38,972 bases of DNA from Mesorhizobium sp. (GCF_005063415.1 NZ_SUEG01000024.1:1-38972); one strand, 5' to 3'; shown: positions 27,952 to 36,635, counted from the first letter of the stretch. Numbers and translations are program-made. The notes: a model not told the origin generated them from the letters alone.

Positions 27952-27979
27952 TTGACGAACAGGCCTCCAACCGTATAGT
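27952..27979 (+). promoter_or_regulatory. Promoter of the truncated tRNA-Leu gene
   Basis: TTGACG (27952-27957), a 16-bp spacer and TATAGT (27974-27979) make a good sigma-70 promoter. It ends 28 bp before the tRNA fragment, so it is the original tRNA promoter. It now reads into the accessory segment. Confidence 0.75.
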
Positions 27980-28007
27980 CCGCGCCCATCCAGGCCGCCC
28001 GGCCTGA

Positions 28008-28046
28008 GCCCCTATGGCGGAATTGGTAGACGCGCTCGACTCAAAA
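28008..28046 (+). pseudogene. tRNA-Leu(CAA), 5' half only
   Basis: The acceptor strand GCCCCTA, the D arm (GGAATTGGTAGACGCG) and the anticodon arm with loop CTCAAAA (anticodon CAA) are present. The sequence then departs at 28047: the expected TCGAG stem strand, variable arm, TpsiC arm and 3' TAGGGGC are missing. The break is just 3' of the anticodon loop, a known crossover site for integrases. The matching 3' half is not in the window. Confidence 0.8.
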
Positions 28047-28394
28047 AGGGGTTTGTCTACCATGCGACGGAGTGTCGCGAGATGGCGAACTGCCAGAAAA
28101 ATCAATAACTTATGAAATCAGTTTTTCATCCCTTGACGCCTCACAAAGTCGTCTAGGTGCAGAATAGGAGCCGCGTCCGCGACTGCTCGCGGCGCCAATG
28201 GCGTACAAAAGGTATTCGTCGATGGCATCCATCAGCCTGCGGCGCCTCGACGTGCTAATGGATCAGGCAAGTGGTCTGAGCTTTGATCTCGACAGGCTCC
28301 AGTACCAGTGGCGCAACCCCACGGTTTAGTCTTCTATTCGTCAGGCAATTTATCACCAGCCCTTCAGGACGAGGAAGTCGGCGAAATGAATGAC
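28047..28394. other. Gene-poor stretch at the left end of the accessory segment
   Basis: No recognisable gene in 348 bp. A 35-codon open frame on the plus strand (28222-28329, beginning MASISLRRLDVLMDQ) has no family I know. No integrase remnant, tRNA 3' half or clear inverted repeat was found. Confidence 0.5.
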
Positions 28395-28871
28395 CTATGG
28401 TCTCGTACGACATGTCTCAAATGACGCAACGAGGTCGTGGCTCACCTGCGAATTCGTCAGCCGGTCGTTGATGTGAAGCATACGCAGTTCGAAGTTTGGA
28501 TGGCTGTAGCCAGCGTCTTGGAACATCGCCCGCGAGCAGAGCACTGAGGTCCCAAAGTTACCGAGTAGTCGAATTGCTTGAATGTTCCACGATATGTTGC
28601 CGAGATCGAGCAGAATCGATTGGGCATCGAGCCAACCTTTCAGGGCGCTGGGATCCGCCGCGGCTTTTGACAGCCGATCGACGGCAAAGTTGTCAGCTTT
28701 CTCCTCGCGCGCCTTTTCTAGTGCCAGCCACTGCTCGTGAGACATGATTGGCAGGTCGAACTGGTTGCGAGTGGTCGAATAACCATGTCCGCCCATTCTG
28801 CCTATGGCGTCTAGCCCGAGCTGATCGATATAGAATCGTTCCTGATCGACGAGGTCCTCACGGATATGCAT
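28395..28871 (-). pseudogene. Remnant of a flavin-reductase-like FMN protein
   Basis: The 158 codons listed begin with an ATG at 28871, but the same frame stays open upstream to a stop at 29097. That extension includes LGKSREIILGEVTRMHI, and DAIGRMGGHGY follows later; both resemble the C-terminal half of flavin-reductase family proteins. No usable start codon lies in the upstream part, and its residues before about 28980 do not look like the family N-terminus. The gene seems to have lost its front and abuts the 3' end of the TauE/SafE gene. A C-terminal tail of about 100 residues is of unknown origin. Family assignment is by motif memory and moderate. Confidence 0.4.
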
Positions 28872-29052
28872 CCGCGTGACTTCACCAAGGATAATTTCAC
28901 GCGATTTGCCGAGGCCAAGCGCGAGAAGCCAATGCGGCGTGATCGGCGGCCTGCTGCGGGTCGCGGCAGGCTGAGCACGCGGCGAGAGCCCGAAGGCACT
29001 GGAGTCCTTTGTGGCTGCGGCGTAGTTGAGCTGCCGGCGGCAGATCGGAACG

Positions 29053-29910
29053 TTACGAGCCCCAAATCGATCCCGGTAGCGCGTCGAGTGGGATCCTCAT
29101 ATAACCCCGACCATTTTCGTCCATCGCAGGCAGTTCCCCTCCGCGGATATTGACCTCGTGGTAGAGCGCAACGATGAGGTCGTGCTGCTTCCAGATCATC
29201 AGCATGCCGCTCACGGCCATCAGTATCACGACCGCCGTCCGGAATTGCCGTCCGCTCATCCGCTCGAGCCAAGGTTTTGCCGCAAGCGTCGCAAGCGCAG
29301 CACCAAATCCGGTCGCCAGGCCGAAAGCCAGCGCCTGGCCGCCGAATGCCCCCAGGCCGGTAAAGACCGTGACTTTGACAATGTCTGTCACGAAGGAATT
29401 TACCGACTTCGTCGCGACCAGTGTCTCCTTGCGGGACCCATAGTTCAGGTAAAGCGAGTTCAGCACCGGGCCGACGGTGCCCATCAGGGCCGAGAGCAGG
29501 GACACGATCAGGCCGGCGGGCAAGAACCACCAAAGACGGGCCCGATAGCTCCGCTCGCGCGCGCCGCCACGGAATTCCAAGATGGCGCCGATCAGATAGA
29601 GGCCGATGAAGATCTGCAGCCATTCGGCCCGTGCATTGGCGAACAGCCAAGCGCCCGCCGCGCCCCCTGTGATGGCGCCGGGCAAATACCAGCGCACGAT
29701 GCTCCAATCGACGTCGCGACGAAACGCCAGGATCCGAACCGGATTGCCGATGAGTTCGGTTAAGGTGATCACTGGAGCGACCGCGGCGCTGCCCGTGAGG
29801 AACGTCACCGCTGGGATCAACAGCAAACCGCCACCGCCCGCTGATATCGTATTGAGCGCCCAGGTTAGAAACCCTGCCACGCTGAGCAGGCACAGTTGAA
29901 CCCAATCCAT
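29053..29910 (-). CDS. TauE/SafE-family (TSUP) anion exporter
   Basis: A 285-residue permease with about eight membrane helices. The family glycine blocks ISAGGGGLLLIPAVTFLTG and GTVGPVLNSLYLNYG are visible. TSUP proteins export sulfite, sulfoacetate or other sulfur anions. Beside chromate genes this may matter because chromate enters through sulfate transporters and disturbs sulfur metabolism; this link is an inference. The start at 29910 is chosen because the first helix begins there, over an upstream ATG at 29955. A 200-bp gap separates it from the DUF1259 gene. Confidence 0.85.
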   Translation of the reverse strand: MDWVQLCLLSVAGFLTWALNTISAGGGGLLLIPAVTFLTGSAAVAPVITLTELIGNPVRILAFRRDVDWSIVRWYLPGAITGGAAGAWLFANARAEWLQIFIGLYLIGAILEFRGGARERSYRARLWWFLPAGLIVSLLSALMGTVGPVLNSLYLNYGSRKETLVATKSVNSFVTDIVKVTVFTGLGAFGGQALAFGLATGFGAALATLAAKPWLERMSGRQFRTAVVILMAVSGMLMIWKQHDLIVALYHEVNIRGGELPAMDENGRGYMRIPLDALPGSIWGS

Positions 29911-30110
29911 GCAACGTCGGCTCCGCGTCGACCCGTTCGTGCTAGTTATCGGCATTATCGCGCGTGCGTCGATCGATGGACAGTAGCACTTGGACGGCGA
30001 CTCAGTCCGTCACCATCGAATTAGCCGCGACGGTTGGGGCTCCACGTATCATTGAAGGCAGGTCCACCAACCGGACAAATTGCTCGCGTCCGCCTGCGAT
30101 TCCGCGCGGG

Positions 30111-30998
30111 CTAATTATTTGCAAGGTTCATCTTGTCGAGAGCCGCCTTGAGGCCGCGCGCCAGCTTGACGGCATCGTCGTTGGCCCAAAAATGCATGAA
30201 GAAGAGCCGTGGCTGCTCGTTGAGCATGTGGCTGTGCAAAGCCGTTACCTCGACGCCGTTCTCGCGCAGAGCACGCAGCACGGGGTTGACCTCCGACGCG
30301 ATCAACACGAAATCGCCTGTGATCGCTGCCTTGTCGCCTCCGGTTGGCTGAAAATTAATGCCTATGGCGCTGCCCATGGACGCAGGGATTGTCATACCGC
30401 CGTCGGTGATCGTTTCGGCTCGCGCGATAGTGAATTGGTAGATGCCGCCGTTGGCCTTGCCCTTGCGACCGATGGCCTGGTCGACGGAGGCGGTGTCGAA
30501 TGCGATCTTCGGCTGTGCCGCAGCGGGCGTGGCATTCTCCATCGGCGTCTTGCTCAGCGCCAACCCGGCATGAAGCGCCGTCGCGAGCGCAACGGGGTCG
30601 CCCTCGCCGAAAATATGCATGTAAAGGGTCGTCGGCTCCGAGCGCAGCAAGTGGTTGTGCAACGCGGTGATCTCGATGCCACTTTCTTCAAGCTTTTTCA
30701 TGACGGGATTCACTTCGTCCTGCGTCAGGACGATGTCACCCATGACCATGGCCTGGATTCCCATCGGTTCGAACGCGACCCAGCCTCCGAGGGCGAATCC
30801 CGGCTTAAGGGCCACCCCGTCGAGCGATACTTTCAAGTCAGTTCGCGGCAGGCCGACCCTATAGACGCCGTCGGGCATTTCGGTCCCGGGTTTGCCGAAT
30901 GTCTTTGCAACCATCTGCCAGTCAGGAGCCGCGGCGGCGGGCTGGAGCAGCGCTGACATTGCCATCGCCATGGCGCCGATCATCAGTTTTGCATGCAT
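30111..30998 (-). CDS. Secreted DUF1259 (LpqO/LppY-type) protein, duplicated domain
   Basis: A 295-residue protein with a cleavable signal (ending about PAAAA before PDWQ). Two homologous halves of about 125 residues follow. Each has a motif of the same shape, TALHNHLL then MHIFGEGD in the first and TALHSHML then MHFWANDD in the second, with the histidines placed like metal ligands. Both halves also carry a DEVNPV/SEVNPV segment. DUF1259 proteins have no settled function but occur in chromate and other metal clusters. AAGGAG lies 7 bp before the ATG. It follows the ChrB-C gene by 38 bp, probably in one operon. Confidence 0.85.
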   Translation of the reverse strand: MHAKLMIGAMAMAMSALLQPAAAAPDWQMVAKTFGKPGTEMPDGVYRVGLPRTDLKVSLDGVALKPGFALGGWVAFEPMGIQAMVMGDIVLTQDEVNPVMKKLEESGIEITALHNHLLRSEPTTLYMHIFGEGDPVALATALHAGLALSKTPMENATPAAAQPKIAFDTASVDQAIGRKGKANGGIYQFTIARAETITDGGMTIPASMGSAIGINFQPTGGDKAAITGDFVLIASEVNPVLRALRENGVEVTALHSHMLNEQPRLFFMHFWANDDAVKLARGLKAALDKMNLANN

Positions 30999-31036
30999 GG
31001 GATATCTCCTTGAGATCTGCCCCATTGCCCAATTGG

Positions 31037-31507
31037 TCATGCGGCCGTAGGCTTCGAGCCGGGTGGCCAGCTGTGGGTCTCCGCCTTGCGTCGCGATGCC
31101 CAGGCATAGAGCGCGTCATAGATGACGAAGCCGTGCTTCAGCACCTCGTGATCGTCGGGTGTCACATCCCGCAGACCCATGGAGATCGCGAGCAGGCCCG
31201 CCGACTGCGGCGTGAGATCGTGCCGGTCGGTGTCGGCGCCGCGCACGATCGCGGCAATGGTCACTATCGCCGGGTCGCGCTCGAGGCCATATTTCGAGAC
31301 GAAGGTGTCAAAACTGCAGCCATTGCCGACATGCGTGAACTCGACGCCGGGCACGTCATAGGGCGTCGCGCCGGTTTCCTCGGCAACATGGATGACCTGA
31401 TCCGGCGCCACAAAGAGAAACTCCGGTTCCTTATCGATGAAGCGCGCAATCAGCCAGGGACAAGCGATACGGTCGATGACCGGACGTTCGCGGGTAACCC
31501 ATTTCAT
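31037..31507 (-). CDS. Free-standing ChrB C-terminal domain protein
   Basis: A 156-residue protein that aligns with the C-terminal half of ChrB and lacks its DNA-binding part. Shared positions with the chrB product of this cluster include VTR near the start, D12-R13-I14-A15-C16 (DRIAC), WLI.RFID, H59 and C64 in CSF. The conserved Cys/His pattern suggests a metal or oxyanion site. Such domains are often annotated only as chromate resistance protein. Its ATG overlaps the stop of the SOD-rhodanese gene by 4 bp, so the two are coupled. Confidence 0.88.
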   Translation of the reverse strand: MKWVTRERPVIDRIACPWLIARFIDKEPEFLFVAPDQVIHVAEETGATPYDVPGVEFTHVGNGCSFDTFVSKYGLERDPAIVTIAAIVRGADTDRHDLTPQSAGLLAISMGLRDVTPDDHEVLKHGFVIYDALYAWASRRKAETHSWPPGSKPTAA

Positions 31508-32478
31508 GACGCAATCCTTTCTTCGCTCATCACCAAGGGGACAGTCGGGCCGCCGATCGCGTGCCAGGCGGCAATGCCACCGGAAAGCGCCCTGGCATCG
31601 ACGCCGCGTCGGCGCAGTTCGGTGACGGCGTCGCCGCTGACCTGGAATCCATAGAGGCAATAGACGATCACCGGCATGTCCTTCGGCAGTTCCTGCGCCC
31701 AGTCGGCGATCTTTTCGGGTGCACGGACCTTGGCTCCCGGCAGCATATCGCTGCGTTTTGCCAGATCCTCGGCGAGGCACACGTCGAGCAGAACGAGATC
31801 CTCTCCCCGATCGAGGCGCACGCGCAACTCCTCCGGCGCGACTGCCTGAATCCTTTCGACCGATTCAGCCCTCGCTGCGGGATCGCGCGGCGCAACCGCT
31901 CGCCGGTGGCGGAGAGCAACCCGGTCCCAATGGATGTTCTTCATGAAGGCGTCGACATAGGCGCCGGCCTTCGCGCCGAAATCGAGATGATAGGCGTGTT
32001 CGTACATGTCGAGCGCGAGGATCGGTATGCCGCCAGCGAGGCAGTTGGTGTGATCCGCCGCCCACTGGATCGTCAGCCGATCGCGATGCTCCGACCAGGT
32101 CAGCAAGGTCCATCCAGAACCGCCGGCTTGCGCCTTTGCGCATGCCATGAACTTGGCGCGCCATGCGGCCACACTGCCGAAGTCGCGTTCCAGTGCGGCG
32201 GCGAGTTCCCCTCCGGCATCGCCGGAGCCACCCAGCCCATCAAAATAGATTTCGTGCAGGATCGCCGAATTGGCGGCAACCAACTCCTCGCGCTTCAACC
32301 CATTGATGTCGAAGACGGGCGCCGTGTTCCAATCGAGATCGTCGAGCCGCCGTTCGACGGCGTTGAGGCGACGAACGGCACCTCCGTAATTGTTTTCGTA
32401 ATGGCTGGCCAACAACCGTTCGGACAGGCCGACGAGCCTCGGCGGCTTGAACGGCAGCGGCATGATCTGGTGTGGCAT
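31504..32478 (-). CDS. Fe/Mn superoxide dismutase fused to a rhodanese domain
   Basis: A 324-residue two-domain protein. The N-terminal 190 residues are a Fe/Mn superoxide dismutase with all four metal ligands: H26, H75, D157 and H161 (DMYEH). Residues about 205-315 are a rhodanese domain with a catalytic-loop cysteine C274 in VYCLYGFQVS and GGIAAW near the end. SOD removes superoxide, and rhodanese moves sulfane sulfur. In chrBACF clusters ChrC is an SOD, so this is a ChrC with an added sulfur domain. It is divergent from chrB. The start at 32478 is chosen because the SOD domain begins there. Confidence 0.93.
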   Translation of the reverse strand: MPHQIMPLPFKPPRLVGLSERLLASHYENNYGGAVRRLNAVERRLDDLDWNTAPVFDINGLKREELVAANSAILHEIYFDGLGGSGDAGGELAAALERDFGSVAAWRAKFMACAKAQAGGSGWTLLTWSEHRDRLTIQWAADHTNCLAGGIPILALDMYEHAYHLDFGAKAGAYVDAFMKNIHWDRVALRHRRAVAPRDPAARAESVERIQAVAPEELRVRLDRGEDLVLLDVCLAEDLAKRSDMLPGAKVRAPEKIADWAQELPKDMPVIVYCLYGFQVSGDAVTELRRRGVDARALSGGIAAWHAIGGPTVPLVMSEERIAS

Positions 32479-32533
32479 CGGGTTCCCTCGCTCGGCAGCA
32501 CGGCCCATCCTTGAGGAAGCGAACGCTATGCTC

Positions 32534-32567
32534 AAATGAAAAATGATACAAGTGTTGCATTTCATTT
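32534..32567. promoter_or_regulatory. Candidate ChrB operator between the two chromate arms
   Basis: AAATGAAA (32534-32541) and TTTCATTT (32560-32567) are perfect inverted arms 18 bp apart, with a further ATG/CAT match inside (AAATG-A and GCATT). They lie in the 110-bp gap between the divergent SOD-rhodanese gene and chrB. An AT-rich dyad in such a gap is the likely binding site of the ChrB repressor. The sequence has not been matched to a published ChrB operator. Confidence 0.5.
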
Positions 32568-32588
32568 TGTTCGTGATACGGTTCACTT

Positions 32589-33566
32589 ATGAGTGAGGGG
32601 CAATCGCAGGAGCAGCGCTGGCTGCTTCTGATCCATCAACTGCCAAGCAAGCCCGCCTACTTCCGGGTGAAGATCTGGCGACGGTTGCAAGGCATCGGCG
32701 CGGTCGCAGTCAAAAGCACCGTTTACGCCCTGCCGGCCAATGCCGAGATGCAGGAGGATTTCGAATGGCTTCTGAAGGAGATCGTCGCTGGCGGCGGCGA
32801 GGCCATGATGTGCGAGGCGCGCCTCGTCGATGGTTTATGGGATGCCCAAGTCCGGGCGCTGTTCGACACGGCCCGTGATGCCGACTATGCGGAGATCGTC
32901 AACGACGCACGCGATCTTGCCGTCGGGATCAAGGCGGACGCGACGTCGGAAAAACTAGCGGAAGCGCGCTCGCAGCTTGGTCGCTTGCGCAAGCGGCTCG
33001 CTGAAGTGGTGACGATCGACTTTTTCGGCGCTAGCGGTCGCCTCACAGCCGAGGGTTTGATCGCCGAACTGGAGGCACAGATTGCAAGGAACAACGTCAT
33101 GACCAACGAACCCAAGAGGGCGGCCGAGCCAGCCGAACTCAAAGGCCGGATCTGGGTCACGCGCCGGGACGTGCATGTCGACCGTATTGCCTGCAGCTGG
33201 CTGATCCGTCGTTTCATCGATGCCGACGCGATCATCCGCTTCGTGGCGGGCAAGGGATACGTGCCAAAGGAAGGGGAATTGCGCTTCGACATGTTCGAAG
33301 GCGAAATCACCCATGAGGGCGATCGCTGCAGCTTCGAAGTTCTGCTTACCCGCGCTGCAATCAACGACCCGGCGCTGCAGGCCATCGCCGAGATCGTCCA
33401 TGATATCGACCTGAAGGACAACAAGTTCGGCCGCGAGGAGGCGACAGGAATTGCCAGCCTGATTGCCGGCATAGCCATGGCGAATGAGAGCGACGAGGAA
33501 CGAATCGCGCAGGGCGCTCCTGTCTTCGACAACCTCTACCAGTATTTCCGCAAGAAACGCGGATGA
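32589..33566 (+). CDS. chrB: Chromate-sensing regulator ChrB
   Basis: A 325-residue protein with an N-terminal regulator domain (about 10-165, starting RWLLLIHQLPSKPAYFRVK) and the ChrB C-terminal domain from about 187. The latter has DRIAC (198-202), H242 and C247 in CSF. ChrB is known in Ochrobactrum and Cupriavidus as the chromate-responsive regulator of chrA. The last four bases overlap the chrA start (ATGA). Upstream lies a dyad that may be its own operator. Confidence 0.95.
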   Translation: MSEGQSQEQRWLLLIHQLPSKPAYFRVKIWRRLQGIGAVAVKSTVYALPANAEMQEDFEWLLKEIVAGGGEAMMCEARLVDGLWDAQVRALFDTARDADYAEIVNDARDLAVGIKADATSEKLAEARSQLGRLRKRLAEVVTIDFFGASGRLTAEGLIAELEAQIARNNVMTNEPKRAAEPAELKGRIWVTRRDVHVDRIACSWLIRRFIDADAIIRFVAGKGYVPKEGELRFDMFEGEITHEGDRCSFEVLLTRAAINDPALQAIAEIVHDIDLKDNKFGREEATGIASLIAGIAMANESDEERIAQGAPVFDNLYQYFRKKRG

Positions 33567-34999
33567 CCGAAAGGACGCAAGCAATGGCCAATCTGGAGCA
33601 GACCGTCTCGACGACGCGGTCTCCGGCCGATGCCCACGACCACGGCGTTTCGTTCGCTGACGCTACGCGCGTATGGGCTCGTGTGGCGATGCTCAGCTTC
33701 GGCGGCCCGGCTGGCCAGATCGCCATGATGCATCGCATCATCGTCGAGGAAAAACGCTGGATCGGCGAGACCCGATTCCTGCATGCGCTCAACTACTGCA
33801 CGCTGCTGCCAGGCCCGGAGGCACAGCAACTAGCGATCTATATCGGTTGGCTCATGCACAAGACCAAAGGCGGTCTCGTGGCCGGAATCCTGTTTGTGCT
33901 GCCCGGCGTAATCGCCATCATGGCGTTGAGCTGGATTTACGCGATCTTCGGCAATGTCGGCGCCGTCCAGGCGCTCTTCTTCGGCCTGAAGGCGGCCGTT
34001 CTGGCCATCGTGCTCGAAGCGGTGCTGCGTATCGGCAGGCGGGCGCTCAGGAACAATGTGATGGTCGGCCTCGCCGCCGCCGCCTTCATTGCCTTGTTCT
34101 TCTTCCGGGCGCCCTTCCCGCTGGTCATTCTGATCGCAGCTGGGATCGGTTACATCGGGGGTAGGGCAGGCTGGGCTGCTTTCAAATCGGGCAACGGACA
34201 TGACAAGGTTGGCGGCAAGCAGGTCGACGATGCCGACTCCGCACTTGGCGAAGGGGTACCGGCGCATGCACGGCCCTCCGCCGGGTGGGGGTTCAAGGTG
34301 GCCGGGGTGGGATTGCTGCTGTGGGTGGTCCCGGTCCTCGCGCTGCTTGCATTCCTCGGGCAAGGCAACGTCTTCACCGATATCGCGATCTTCTTCTCCA
34401 AGATGGCGATGGTCACCTTCGGCGGGGCCTATGCGGTCCTCGCCTATGTCGCTCAGCAGGGTGTCGAGCACTATGGCTGGCTGAAGCCGGGCGAGATGCT
34501 GGACGGCCTCGGCATGGCCGAGACGACGCCCGGTCCATTGATCATGGTCACCCAGTTTGTCGGCTTCATGGGAGCTTACCGGGCGCCGGGCGTGCTCAGC
34601 CCGGTGGTCGCTGGAACGCTCGGCGGCCTTCTCACGACATGGGTAACCTTCGTCCCGTGCTTCCTGTGGATATTCCTCGGCGCGCCGTTCATGGAGACGA
34701 TGCGCAGCAACAAGGCCTTGTCCGCAGCGCTGTCTGCCATCACGGCAGCGGTGGTTGGTGTGATCCTGAACCTGGCGGTATGGTTCGCGCTTCATGTCCT
34801 GTTCCGCGAACTGCATGATTTGAGCTGGCTGGGCATGAGCCTGGACGTACCGGTGTTCAACTCCATCAATATCCCGTCACTGGTCCTGACGCTCGGCGCG
34901 CTGGTAGCGGTATTCCGTTTCAAGGTCGGCATGATCCCGGTCTTGCTGGCCTGTTCGACATTGGGTGTTCTTTACGGCGTCGCCATGGGTTCGATCTAA
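33563..34999 (+). CDS. chrA: Chromate efflux transporter ChrA
   Basis: A 478-residue inner-membrane exporter of the CHR superfamily with two homologous halves. The family motifs are FGGPAGQIAMMHR in the first half and FGGAYAVLAYVAQ in the second, together with LLPGPEAQQLAIYIGW and ETTPGPLIMVTQFVGF. A hydrophilic linker of about 45 residues (around 210-250) joins the halves and is longer than in the shortest members. It pumps chromate out using proton or ion gradients. It is coupled to chrB by a 4-bp overlap, and an MFS gene follows 29 bp later. Confidence 0.96.
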   Translation: MTERTQAMANLEQTVSTTRSPADAHDHGVSFADATRVWARVAMLSFGGPAGQIAMMHRIIVEEKRWIGETRFLHALNYCTLLPGPEAQQLAIYIGWLMHKTKGGLVAGILFVLPGVIAIMALSWIYAIFGNVGAVQALFFGLKAAVLAIVLEAVLRIGRRALRNNVMVGLAAAAFIALFFFRAPFPLVILIAAGIGYIGGRAGWAAFKSGNGHDKVGGKQVDDADSALGEGVPAHARPSAGWGFKVAGVGLLLWVVPVLALLAFLGQGNVFTDIAIFFSKMAMVTFGGAYAVLAYVAQQGVEHYGWLKPGEMLDGLGMAETTPGPLIMVTQFVGFMGAYRAPGVLSPVVAGTLGGLLTTWVTFVPCFLWIFLGAPFMETMRSNKALSAALSAITAAVVGVILNLAVWFALHVLFRELHDLSWLGMSLDVPVFNSINIPSLVLTLGALVAVFRFKVGMIPVLLACSTLGVLYGVAMGSI

Positions 35000-35028
35000 G
35001 CTCGCGGTCGGCCTGCCATGCAGGAGGC

Positions 35029-36294
35029 GTGTTGACAATTCGAAGGCCGACGGAAGCGTTGCAAGTGCCGGAGCGAACATTTGCGCTCCTGCCTTCCGGT
35101 GCCGGCCCGGCGGCTTCCCATTTGCTGGCGTCGCGGGGATTACGGGCGTTTGGCGACGGACTTGTCAGTCTTTTGCTTCCCGCCTATCTGGCGGCGCTCG
35201 GCTTCAACGCCTTCGAGATCGGGATCTTCGCCACGGCAACGCTTTCGGGATCAGCGGCGCTCACGCTCGGCGTCGGGGCCGTCGCACACCGTTTCTCGCG
35301 CCGCTCGCTGCTCATCGCGGCAGCAGGCCTGATGATTCTGACCGGACTTGCCTTTGCGTTCGTCCACGACTTCTGGCCGCTGCTCGTGGTCGCGTTCGTC
35401 GGAACGTTGAACCCGTCCTCCGGCGACGTGAGCGTGTTTCTGCCACTCGAACATGCGGAACTTGCGCACAGCGTCACCGATCGTGATCGAACCGCGCTGT
35501 TTGCCCGCTACAGCGTTGTCGGCTCCATCATTGGGGCTGTCGGCGCTCTGGCGGCCGGCGCCCCCGACCTGCTGCGACACCTGGTCGGGATAGAAATCAA
35601 ACAGGCCCTTCAGCTTGCTTTCCTGCTGTATGCCTTGCTTGGGGTCGGATCGCTGCTCCTGTATCGGCGGCTGCCCGACGCATCGCTCGACGCGGATGCG
35701 CCGCCGGCGGAGCCCTTGCGCAAGTCTCGGACCATCGTCCTCACATTGGCCGCGCTCTTCAGCCTGGATGCATTTGCGGGCGGCCTTGTGGTTCAGTCCC
35801 TGCTGGCACTGTGGCTTTATCAAACCTTTGGTTTGTCCCTCGCTACCACAGGCGCAATTTTCTTCTGCACGGGCGTACTTTCAGCCGTGTCGTATCTGGT
35901 GGCGGTTCAAATCTCCAGGCGGATCGGGCTGGTGAACACGATGGTGTTCACCCACCTGCCGTCGAGCCTTTGCCTGTTGCTCACTCCGTTCATGCATAGC
36001 CTCGCTCCGGTGATCGTCCTTCTGCTGATCCGGAGTGCGCTATCGCAGATGGACGTGCCGACCCGCACCTCTTACGTGATGGCGGTGGTGACGCCGGGCG
36101 AGCGTGCCGCGGCAGCGAGCGTCACCGCCGTGCCACGCAGCCTCGCATCGGCGGCGAGTCCGATGCTGGCCGGCTCGCTGCTTGCCGTTTCCGGCTTTGG
36201 CTGGCCGCTCCTCATCGCTGGAGCCTTGAAAATCGTCTATGATATTCTTCTTCTCGTGACGTTCCGCAAAATTCGGCCGCCGGAGGAACGCTAG
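35029..36294 (+). CDS. MFS-family transporter
   Basis: A 421-residue major facilitator protein with twelve expected helices. GDGLVSLLLPAYLAALGF, GSAALTLGVGAVAHRFSRR and MDVPTRTSYVMAVV are typical blocks of a group found near chromate and arsenic genes; the substrate is unknown. The start is ambiguous. AGGAGG at 35022-35027 ends 1 bp before the GTG at 35029, 4 bp before a TTG at 35032, and neither spacing is ideal. It is the third gene of the chrB-chrA arm. Confidence 0.88.
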   Translation: MLTIRRPTEALQVPERTFALLPSGAGPAASHLLASRGLRAFGDGLVSLLLPAYLAALGFNAFEIGIFATATLSGSAALTLGVGAVAHRFSRRSLLIAAAGLMILTGLAFAFVHDFWPLLVVAFVGTLNPSSGDVSVFLPLEHAELAHSVTDRDRTALFARYSVVGSIIGAVGALAAGAPDLLRHLVGIEIKQALQLAFLLYALLGVGSLLLYRRLPDASLDADAPPAEPLRKSRTIVLTLAALFSLDAFAGGLVVQSLLALWLYQTFGLSLATTGAIFFCTGVLSAVSYLVAVQISRRIGLVNTMVFTHLPSSLCLLLTPFMHSLAPVIVLLLIRSALSQMDVPTRTSYVMAVVTPGERAAAASVTAVPRSLASAASPMLAGSLLAVSGFGWPLLIAGALKIVYDILLLVTFRKIRPPEER

Positions 36295-36314
36295 TGAATT
36301 AAATTTATGCCTAG

Positions 36315-36440
36315 TTAATCCGAGCCGCCGATGCCCATGGCGGCGACACGCTGTGCGGCCATCCGTTGGAAGAGGTCGTCGACCTGCGCCGGCGAAAGGC
36401 TGGCGTTCTCGGCGCTCAACTTCGTCTGATTCTGTGCCAT
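36315..36440 (-). CDS. Short open frame, possible remnant
   Basis: A 41-residue frame (starting MAQNQTKLSAENASLSPAQV) ending in a glycine-rich tail. The frame is open further back to a stop near 36511 but lacks a start there. I do not recognise a family. In the 437-bp space between the MFS gene and the intact tRNA, this and the inverted repeat at 36592 are the only features seen. Confidence 0.3.
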   Translation of the reverse strand: MAQNQTKLSAENASLSPAQVDDLFQRMAAQRVAAMGIGGSD

Positions 36441-36591
36441 CGCGGTGTTCGGATCGGGACGGACGACGGCGCTCGTGCAACCTTGTGGTAGGCCATTAGC
36501 CTGTGAAACAAACTAGGCCTTCAGGTCATGCTGAGCAAACGAGGATCGAATTAGGAGCGGGGTACCAATGGCTAGGTTGGACCGGTCGGTT

Positions 36592-36635
36592 CAGAGCGAA
36601 TAAGACGGCGCGAATTTCGCTGGGAAATCGCTCTG
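36592..36635. repeat. Inverted repeat before tRNA-Leu
   Basis: CAGAGCGA (36592-36599) and TCGCTCTG (36628-36635) are perfect arms, with GCGAA-T-TTCGC (36610-36620) near the centre. It lies about 100 bp upstream of the tRNA gene. No T-run follows on either strand. Confidence 0.6.

Noticed and set aside
28047..28394. Integrase remnant or attachment site beyond the tRNA break
   Set aside because: Both strands were read; no recombinase motif, tRNA 3' half or duplicated core longer than a few bases was found.
28811..29914. 367-codon minus-strand open frame across the TauE/SafE gene
   Set aside because: Arg/Gly/Pro-rich shadow of the real TauE/SafE frame, which has clear membrane helices.
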